64,000 nucleotides of DNA from Synanceia verrucosa (lineage: Eukaryota > Chordata > Actinopteri > Perciformes > Synanceiidae): NCBI GenBank assembly GCA_029721515.1, contig CM056556.1:1550501-1614500 (forward strand), given 5' to 3'. Made by a program: the position numbers and the translations under genes. Each line of letters opens with the position of its first letter. The stretch's first letter is position 1. Under the pieces are notes generated by a model that was not told the origin of the DNA, ran no database searches, and worked only from the letters and a program-made list of their open reading frames with translations. Shown here one piece after another: positions 55,892 to 64,000 of this stretch.

Positions 55892-57542
55892 TGAGAGAGG
55901 TCGATGAGGGCTAACATAGATCAGGTATGAACAGATAACAAATTTCCAAAATCTACTCGTCGTGTGTGCGAGTGTGTGTGTCAAACTGTGCTTTTCATTG
56001 TAGACCTGGAAGTGTGTCCAACCGAAAACAGACAGGAGAATAGAGCAGGACTTTTTACAGCGTCGATGTGACAACATGCGGCGTCCAGAGCGAGCGGACG
56101 CAGCCCGAAACGTGCCCCCCCCCCCAAAAAGTGGTTCAGTATTTTTTCTTTTTCTTCCTGAAATCATAAAAAATAGATATTATAATATTTTCACTATCGT
56201 TCTGAGTCAGGCTAAAGTGAGGACGTGGGTCTAATGCAGGAGGAAACAGGCAGAATGTTAAAAGGAGTCAGGTGGAGGTTCAGGTGGAGGTGGAGGTCAA
56301 ACTGACCCCTCTGCAAAAACCACCTCAAAAACAGGAAAACATGTTCTGTAGCTACAAAGCACAAAAAAAGATCTGAGAGTATTAATCATAATCACTGTTG
56401 TTCACTGGTTTTATTCATCATTATAGAGTTTTTTTTAAATATTTGACCCCGCCCCCGTCCCATCCCAGAGCCAATCACTGCTCACCTTCCGTTGCTGCTA
56501 TTCTTGTTTTTTTGTATTTTTTTCCACCTTTTTTATATTTAATCTTTTTTTTTTCAATTTTTATTATTATTTTTTATTATCTCAACAGCATCCTATGTGA
56601 AGCTTTTTTTTTTTTTTAGAGTTTTATGAATTAACTGGTCTCTTTATACAAATGCTGGAGTATCTCATGCTATGTGTGTCAGGGTTTTTATTATTTTTTG
56701 AGAGGAAGAAGAGGAGGAGGGTTGACAGAAAGGAGGAAACCATGCAGAAAGAAAAGAGAAGGATGGAGGCGTGAAAATGTAGAGAGAGAGAGAGAGAGAG
56801 AGAGAGAGGTGATCAATCAATAAATAAATGAACAAATGAATCGACTGTTCAATCAAGTTTCCCTCTGGAGGACGTGAGGAAGGTGGAGTTAAAACTATCT
56901 GCAGTCATTCAGCTCGTTTCCTATTGGCTCTCACACTTTGGGAAACAGGAAGTTCCTGTCGATGAAAACCGGATTGTTTGGAGAGAAATGATGAAAAAAC
57001 AAAACAACAAATTGACAACAAACATCTTAAAATGTCTCAGCTAATGTAAACATAAAATCAGTGTTATCAGTTTCAGCAGGTGTGTTTTTTTTTTTCATTT
57101 ATTTTTAAGCTTTTCGTCGACCTGCCTGGTGTGTTTTTTTTCTTTTAGTGCTATCAACATTTTCACATATTTCCGCCCCAAAAAATTGTTATTACATAAT
57201 CACTACTATAGCAAAAAATATAATAATACACAAATAAAAAGGTGTCAAGGTGAGGCAAAATGTGAATAAAAATCAGTGTACAGACTGATACTCATGTAAT
57301 AAATACACACGATCAACAAAAATAAAACAGAAGTCATATCCGTAGTAATAATAACAATAATAATAACAAAAAAAAAGTTAACGACAAAAGGCGGAAAGCA
57401 AAAAGAGCGAACGTGGGAACGGAGGCTTTCATTGACTTTGTTCAAGAAGTTTTCAAGGCTTCAGGTTTTTTCTACTAAAACAAATTTTTGTTTGCTTGGC
57501 AGCGAAAGAACATCAGGAGAGCGAGACGAGAACTAAAAACAT

Positions 57543-57578
<36 letters not shown>

Positions 57579-57695
57579 CGTATGCCTATTATTTTTAAAT
57601 TATCCTCATCATTAATATGTACCTAGTTGCATTTCTTTTTTCTTTAAATAATCAGCAGAATCGTCGTCATTATTTCCAACAGCAGGAAGAGGAGG

Positions 57696-57738
<43 letters not shown>

Positions 57739-57769
57739 GGACGAGGGGGGAGGACATTAGGCGTCGCAC
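55560..57769 (-). other. gnao1: probable gnao1 3' UTR
   Basis: Follows the gnao1 stop codon directly. On the sense strand it is rich in (CT)n (from GA runs at 55675-55706, 55871-55892, 56781-56808 and 57698-57736), a (TA)n tract at 57541-57575 and poly(A)/poly(T) patches. A minus-strand ATTAAA at 55590-55595 with downstream CA sites is a candidate poly(A) signal. Extent is inferred, not proven. Confidence 0.45.
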
Positions 57770-57957
57770 TCAGTACAAGCCGCAGCCTCGCAGGTTGTTG
57801 GCGATGATGATGTCGGTCACGGCGTCGAACACCACCTGGATGTTTCCTGTATCCGTGGCGCAGGTCATGTGACAGTAGATTTCCTTGTTCGGGGAGCGGT
57901 TCTTGCTCTCGAACTGCGCCTGGATGTAAGCGGCGGCGTCTTCGTAGGTGTTCGGTC
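57770..57957 (-). CDS. gnao1: gnao1 exon 8 (A form), terminal
   Basis: 188 coding bases, acceptor CCTCCAG|GACCGA (phase 1), stop TGA at 57772-57770. Encodes PNTYEDAAAYIQAQFESKNR through ANNLRGCGLY with TCATDT (G5). One difference from the mammalian form is TGN for TNN. Confidence 0.97.
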
Positions 57958-59336
57958 CTGGAGGGAGGAGAGCACAGGTGAGCACAGGTGAGGACAGGTG
58001 AGGACAGGTGAGGACAGGTGAGCACAGGTGAGGACAGGTGAGCACAGGTGAGCACAGGTGAGGACAGGTGAGCACAGGTGAGCACAGGTGAGGACAGGTG
58101 AGCACAGGTGAGGACAGGTGAGCACAGGTGAGCACAGGTGAGGACAGGTGAGGACAGGTGAGCACAGGTGAGGACAGGTGAGGACAGGTGAGGACAGGTG
58201 AGCACAGGTGAGGACAGGTGAGGACAGGTGAGCACAGGTGAGGACAGGTGAGGACAGGTGAGCACAGGTAAGCACAGGTGAGGACAGGTGAGCACAGGTG
58301 AGCACAGGTGAGGACAGGTGAGCACAGGTGAGCACAGGTGAGGACAGGTGAGGACAGGTGAGGACAGGTGAGCACAGGTGAGGACAGGTGAGCACAGGTG
58401 AGCACAGGTGAGGACAGGTGAGCACAGGTGAGCACAGGTGAGGACAGGTGAGCACAGGTGAGGACAGGTGAGCACAGGTGAGGACAGGTGAGGACAGGTG
58501 AGCACAGGTGAGGACAGGTGAGCACAGGTGAGCACAGGTGAGGACAGGTGAGGACAGGTGAGCACAGGTGAGCACAGGTGAGGACAGGTGAGCACAGGTG
58601 AGCACAGGTGAGCACAGGTGAGGACAGGTGAGGACAGGTGAGCACAGGTGAGGACAGGAGAGGACAGGTGAGCACAGGAGAGGACAGGAGAGGACAGGTG
58701 AGCACAGGAGAGGACAGGAGAGGACAGGAGAGGACAGGTGAGCACAGGAGAGGACAGGAGAGGACAGGTGAGCACAGGAGAGGACAGGAGAGGACAGGTG
58801 AGGACAGGTGAGGACAGGTGAGCACAGGTGAGGACAGGTGAGCACAGGTGAGCACAGGAGAGGACAGGTGAGGACAGGAGAGGACAGGAGAGGACAGGTG
58901 AGGACAGGTGAGCACAGGTGAGCACAGGAGAGGACAGGTGAGGACAAGTGAGCACAGGTGAGGACAGGTGAGGACAGGAGAGGACAGGTGAGGACAGGTG
59001 AGCACAGGTGAGCACAGGTGAGCACCTTCTCATCGAACGTTCAACATCTGATCCTTTAAAACTACACGACATAAACATTTCTGTCAGTTTGACATGAAGA
59101 GGTACAGTTGTGTTTTAGTCATGTTTTTCTCCTATAAATACCTCAGTTTTGAACACCTGTCCTGTGTCTTATTGTTCTCTACCTGTGTACTCGGGGAAGC
59201 AGATGCTGAGCGCAGACTTCTTTATCTTCTCTGCAAACAGATCCTTCTTGTTGAGGAAGAGGATGATGGAGGTGTCGATGAAGAACTTGTTGTTGCAGAT
59301 CGAGTCGAACAGCATCAGAGACTCGTGCATGCGATT
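57770..59336 (-). CDS. gnao1: gnao1, Go-alpha: last two coding exons, A-type (partial gene)
   Basis: Go-alpha is the major Gi/o-class G-protein alpha subunit of neurons; it couples receptors to ion channels and is the classical pertussis-toxin-sensitive subunit. Exons 7 and 8 encode the last 113 or so residues of 354: NRMHESLMLFDSICNNKFFI, the G4 guanine-specificity motif NKKD, the G5 motif TCAT, and the C-terminus ending GCGLY, whose cysteine is the ADP-ribosylation target. LMLFDSICNNKFF and TYEDAAAYIQAQFESKNR mark the A splice form rather than B. Nearly all of the intron between them is a minisatellite. Exons 1-6 lie beyond the right edge. Whether this is the a or b fish paralogue cannot be told. 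Confidence 0.95.
57968..59025. repeat. 10-bp minisatellite, about 105 units, filling gnao1 intron 7
   Basis: Units AGCACAGGTG, AGGACAGGTG and AGGACAGGAG follow one another for 1,055 bases with no insertion or deletion; only a few single changes occur (AGCACAGGTA near 58261, AGGACAAGTG near 58941). The AGGACAGGAG form is confined mainly to 58655-58995. Every unit of the first two types has the E-box CAGGTG. The array begins about 11 bases from the 3' splice site of exon 8. Confidence 0.98.
59183..59336 (-). CDS. gnao1: gnao1 exon 7 (A form)
   Basis: 154 bp, the usual length for this exon, acceptor CTGCAG|AATCGC and donor ACAG|GTAGAG, phase 0 in, phase 1 out. Encodes NRMHESLMLF through CFPEYT and contains LFLNKKD with the guanine-binding NKKD. 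Confidence 0.97.
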
Positions 59337-59662
59337 CTGCAGAGGATGGAGGGAATAAAGGAAGAAGGGTGAGATCAGAGGTGACAGGGAAACATGACCG
59401 AAAGCTTCGACATGAACAAGACAAAAAGCATTTTGAAGGAAAGAGAGAAATAAAAACAACAAAATATAAATTTAATGCAAAGCTCAGCTTGAGTGTTACA
59501 CTTCAGGAAGTTCCTTTCCTCCATTTTCAGTAAACAGCAGAAAAAAAGACAAATAAACAAACCGTCACACTGTCGAGTTAGTCAGGTGGTGCTTTATTGT
59601 TTTTTCTCATGTATAAATATTCAATAAATTATGACAGCAGTGAGAGATACAGCAGACATATT

Positions 59663-59700
<38 letters not shown>

Positions 59701-61970
59701 ACACTCACTCTACCAGCAGATTAACTACAGGTGATCTGTCAGCACAGACAGGAAGTCCGCTGGTTAAATGGACTTCAGAAACCCGCTGATAGCTCGTTCT
59801 TTACGGCGTCGTTTAATCAAACAGGAAATGAACACTTTACAAGACGAGCTGAAAGCTTTTAAAGACAAAAACTACATTTAAAACAAAACTGAAACCACAG
59901 GAGCTGTTTGACGTCTGGCTGCTGAAGAACAAAAACACTGGAAACCCTCTGACATCGAGTGAGACCACATGACCTACAGATCCCTCCCTCACTGCTCCTG
60001 AACGCACCAACAGGAAGTAAACACGTCGCCATGACAGCGGTGGCGTCTCTCTCTCTACTTTCAAGTTTACTTTTGACAACAACGCCAAGGAGTTCAGGAA
60101 GGACCTGAGCTAACAGCGCTAAGCTAATGCTGCTAAGCTATGGGGGAATACCGTGTTAGCCGCTCTATCTAGAGCAACCTAAAGACGTCAAAGTAAACTG
60201 AACCATGTTAGCTTGTGTCTATCAACCAAACATGTGGTCGCTCTGTGTCCTCTTCAGTTTTAAACACGTCCTCATCTGTTTTCATTATCTACAGCTACCG
60301 CTAAGCTACGACTAGCATGTGGCTGAAAGCTGTTCAGAGAGATAATCATCACAAGCCAACATTTTCAAATTTGCATCTGTGGTTTGTCCATTCTGGGCTA
60401 CCGTAGAAACATGGTGGACTGAATGTAGACTGATGCTAACAGAAACACAAAAGTAGACAAACACACAGTAGATAAAGTGTTAAAAACCTAACACACAATT
60501 AATGAGACTGAGTAAAAAAGAACTAAAGAAAAGTTACATTTTGGTGAACTTTGTGGCAGAAATCATGTTTCATGTGCAAGAGGATTTCAATACTATAAGC
60601 CCCAAAATACTACAGTATTTACTAAAGTATGATGTGTGTGATTCATAGAAACTAACTTACAATGGTCCTTTATTGGTCAATAAATGGACATTTCTGTGTC
60701 CTTGCACACTATTTTTCTGTTTGCAGTTTTTAGTATTTTATTTTTACAGTTATGTCTGCATTTTTGATCCTGCTCTTTCACTTTTATAAATATCTGCTGT
60801 GACGCTGAAGGATTCGTTCAGCAGAAACATGGACACGCAGCCTGGGGTTAAAGCAGGCATGAAAAAAGATGGAGGACGAAAATAAAAGAAAAAATAGGCA
60901 TCAGCTCTACCCTGCTGCTCGTCAGGTTTAAAGCCGAGGACGTCGCCAAAAAAGCTGCACTTGAACGCACCGCAAACGGCCGACTGAGGTGTAATAATGA
61001 CCACCAGCAGGTGGCGCTTCATCACTCAGAATGAAGATAAACGGGAAAACAGAGAACAGAGGATGCAGAGGCCGTTGCTAGGATACAGAGATGCGCGAAA
61101 GCAGCGCTTGATGAAAGTTCTCAACAAAATCACATCACAAGATGGTGATGGCCAAAAAAATGAGGTTTCAACAACAAATACATGATGAACCAGCCTAAAA
61201 ACAAGATAAAGACAAGAATTAGTTTAGTGTAGAAATAATAATAATAAAGAAAAACATTTAGGAAAAAGGTGTCCTGCTCAGCGTTAAGGAAGGATGATGT
61301 GCGACATAATAATAAAAAATTTAAGTGCAAAATAAATTATTTTCTGTATCCTGCATTTAAACTAACCCTCAAATTTAAATGAGATGCGTTTAGAAATAAA
61401 ACAAAAAATAATTACTTTTGTGCTGACTGAATTCATAGAAATTGTGGACTTTTAAAGTTTATTTTTGAAATAACTAACAGCTATGATCTGTTTGATTTAT
61501 TTACTTATGAATTGTGATGTTGTTATATACATGTTTTATTACATATTTTTATGCATGTTTTTTGGGGTAGATTAACCTGCTGTCATATCATCATGTAATA
61601 GATTTAATAAGCAGATCAGGAAGTAAAAGCTTCACGTTTGGCAGAAGAAGCAGAAACACCTGAAGCTCTAAGGTGACATTTTCAAGTCCCACGGGTTGGT
61701 TTGTGCTTTCAGTGTGAGTGTGCAAAGGGTAGCCAGGTGCCTTCTGGGTAATTAATCCACAGACACACCCCCATGATGTTATCACACAAATACACACTGA
61801 CCTTCCTGTAACACACACACATAGTAAGTGAACACAAAGCAGCGGCTCTCTAATTAGGGGACGTTGATGAAGTCATCTACATGTTTAAAAAAATCAAAAT
61901 GGCAGCTTTAAGTAAGGAGTAAATCAAAAATTAATATTCTTTCAGCCTCCCAGAAAAAAAGCTGCATCCT
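59337..61970. other. gnao1 intron 6, first part
   Basis: No exon visible, and in particular none of B-type. Contains (AC)n at 59672-59706 and a full CTCF-like match at 61004-61017. Confidence 0.6.
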
Positions 61971-61971
61971 C

Positions 61972-62620
61972 TCTACCAGCCAGCAGGGGGCGACTCCTCT
62001 GGTTCTATATCAGTCTAGTAGAAAATGATCCTACTTCTGTCTGCTTTATCCCCTCAGTAAACACTGTAAACATGAGTTTATGGTCTCAGTCTCTAGTTTC
62101 TAGTCTTGATGTTCATTTAGTAAATTATGGTCCATTTAGAGTCAAACAGACCGTGAAGCAGAGGATGATTTAGAGCACAGTTACCTGCTGATTTAACTCT
62201 TTAACAGTGTTTTTACTTCATCAAAATTAACAATAACTTTTCTGATCATCTAAAAATGTCTTATGCAGAGTTTGGTTGCATTTAGCTCTGGTTGCAAAAA
62301 CCAAGACGGTGACGGACTAAAAACCAAGATGGTGACAGATAAAATGACGGACTAAAAACCAAGATGGTGACGGATTGAAACCAAGATGGTGACAGATAAA
62401 ATGACGGACTAAAAACCAAGATGGTGACGGATTGAAACCAAGATGGTGACAGATAAAATGACGGACTAAAAACCAAGATGGTGACGGATTGAAACCAAGA
62501 TGGTGACAGATAAAATGACGGACTAAAAACCAAGATGGTGACAGATAAAATGACGGACTAAAAACCAAGATGGTGACGGATTGAAACCAAGATGGCAACA
62601 CCCAGGAAGCCGGACCCAAG
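61972..62620 (+). mobile_element. percomorph dispersed repeat, copy 3, with internal minisatellite
   Basis: Same order as copy 1, from CAGCAGGGGGCGACTCC to CATTTAGCTCTGGTTGC, followed directly by repeats of ACCAAGATGGTGACGGA. At the right end CCAAGATGGCAACACC leads into GGCTTCAAACAG, so the array is an expansion inside the element. Confidence 0.8.
62290..62600. repeat. 57-bp composite minisatellite
   Basis: Higher-order unit made of AAAACCAAGATGGTGACGGA, TTGAAACCAAGATGGTGACA and GATAAAATGACGGACTA, repeated about five times. It yields repetitive minus-strand frames that are not genes. Confidence 0.9.
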
Positions 62621-63364
62621 GCTTCAAACAGCAGTCCACAAACCAACCACTGTCACGTAGACTCCTTACAAGAACCTTCCAGGTTCAACATCTGAACTGT
62701 TCCCCAAAACCTCAGACTTTTCTCCTCAGCTCAGCTGGTCACTCCATCAAAGCTGGGCTCAGCAGAAAGCCTGAAACAGGATGACAGTCCTGTCCCAGAG
62801 CAGCACACATCTTTCAAAGCTCACCTTTGGTTTATTAAGGCAGAGCAGTGGACAATGGGAATATTACACTGAGCCGCCCCAGGGACCTTTAAAATCAACA
62901 CTTCCTCCTGAGCCTCTACATTTAAAGTGATTTCATAGTGGACCCACAGAAAATCAATCCTCAGATACAACAGGATGAGGGATGATGGTGGAATAAAAAG
63001 CAACTTCCTCGTTATACATTCAAATAACATATTAGAGGTCAAGTGGGGAAAAAAGATGATGCTGTTTTACTCTTCAAACTTTGATCCATTACAAAGATTT
63101 CAATTTCATTCTTCTACCAGGACCATAACACTCATTTATTGTTCAATTCTGAGGTGTGCATGAAACCTATTTAGCTCAAAATAAACAGAAATGAAGTTTT
63201 TTGTTTTTTAGCTAAACCTGCTAACAGTTGAATCACATATTCACTTTCATGCGAGTGAGGCACATACAGCCTGATACTAACAAAAACAAAAATAATAATT
63301 GCAGTGATTGGAAATACTTTTGGGTGGAGAAGTGATTCCTGTTATACTAGTTACGGCATGTTAG

Positions 63365-63975
63365 ACGGTGACGGATTAAAACCAAAAACCAAGATGGTGA
63401 ATGACTAAAAACCAAGATGATGAATGACTAAAAACCAAGATGGTGACGGACTAAAAACCAAGATGGTGACGGACTAAAAACCAAGATGTTGACAGATAAA
63501 ATGACGGACTAAAAACCAAGATGGTGACGGACTAAAAACCCAGATGGTGATAGATAAAATGACGGACTAAAAACCAAGATGGTGACGGACTAAAAACCCA
63601 GATGGTGATAGATAAAATGACGGACTAAAAACCAAGATGGTGACGGACTAAAAACCAAGATGGTGACGGACTAAAAACCAAGATGTTGACAGATAAAATG
63701 ACGGACTAAAAACCAAGATGGTGACGGACTAAAAACCCAGATGGTGATAGATAAAATGACGGACTAAAAACCAAGATGGTGACGGACTAAAAACCCAGAT
63801 GGTGATAGATAAAATGACGGACTAAAAACCAAGATGTTGACAGATAAAATGACGGACTAAAAATCAAGATGGTGACGGACTAAAAACCCAGATGGTGATA
63901 GATAAAATGACGGACTAAAAACCAAGATGGTGACAGATAAAATGACGGACTAAAAACCAAGATGGTGACGGACAA
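63365..63975. repeat. second AAGATGGTGACGGAC minisatellite
   Basis: Same words as the array at 62.3 kb plus variants AACCCAGATGGTGATAGATA and AAGATGTTGACAG. It runs to within about 25 bases of the window end. It is separated from the first block by 750 bases of unrelated sequence. Confidence 0.9.
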
Positions 63976-64000
63976 ACCTCAAAAACCGCCTCTCTGTAAT

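Noticed and set aside
57612..59078. 488-, 411- and 386-residue minus frames rich in SSPVLTC and CAHL
   Set aside because: All three sense frames of the 10-bp array encode the same peptide series; only the last part (exon 8) is a real gene.
62282..62646. Minus frames with HFICHHLGF or FSPSFYLSPSW repeats
   Set aside because: Translation of the 57-bp minisatellite; no start context and no conserved domain.

Overview
The window looks like nuclear DNA from a ray-finned fish, most likely a percomorph. It has vertebrate genes with introns, dense (CA)n, (GA)n and AT-rich microsatellites, and several interspersed repeats of kinds I recognise as common in percomorph genomes. No prokaryotic gene structure is present. 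Most long open frames here are read-through of tandem repeats.

Three protein-coding genes lie head-to-tail on the minus strand, so transcription runs right to left. (1) gnao1, Go-alpha: only the last two coding exons, both A-type, at 59183-59336 and 57770-57957. The gene continues past the right edge, and a probable 2.2 kb 3' UTR runs to about 55.6 kb. (2) cbfb, core-binding factor beta: complete, six coding exons between 43553 and 11562, giving a 188-residue protein. A GC-rich promoter lies just above 43553. (3) tdrd12, a Tudor-domain piRNA-pathway protein: the 5' part of the gene, from a non-coding first exon near 6.62 kb to the linker before the helicase, leaving the window on the left. 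Exon lengths and phases close exactly for cbfb, for gnao1 and for the first ten coding exons of tdrd12.

Layout: 1-6.7 kb tdrd12; 6.7-11.5 kb intergenic DNA plus cbfb 3' UTR; 11.5-43.6 kb cbfb, with large introns holding a 34/36-bp array at 17.5 kb, a roughly 63-copy 61-bp array at 24.6-28.4 kb, a fold-back element at 32.7 kb, a GATA/GACA-rich tract at 35.5 kb and a 42-bp array at 37.2 kb; 44-55.5 kb intergenic with satellite-like arrays, RFX- and CTCF-like motifs and a 32-bp perfect palindrome; 55.5-59.3 kb the gnao1 3' end with a 1,055-bp array of 10-bp units filling intron 7; 59.3-64 kb gnao1 intron 6 with a transposon-derived minisatellite.

The most striking pattern is that two unrelated minisatellites, beside cbfb exon 3 and gnao1 exon 8, each begin at a 3' splice site. 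Each consists on the sense strand of repeated branch-point-like plus pyrimidine sequence, and each contains no AG dinucleotide, leaving AG-free zones of about 720 and 1,066 nt. Both also stay open in frame with the following exon. A third array sits 58 bp upstream of cbfb exon 5.
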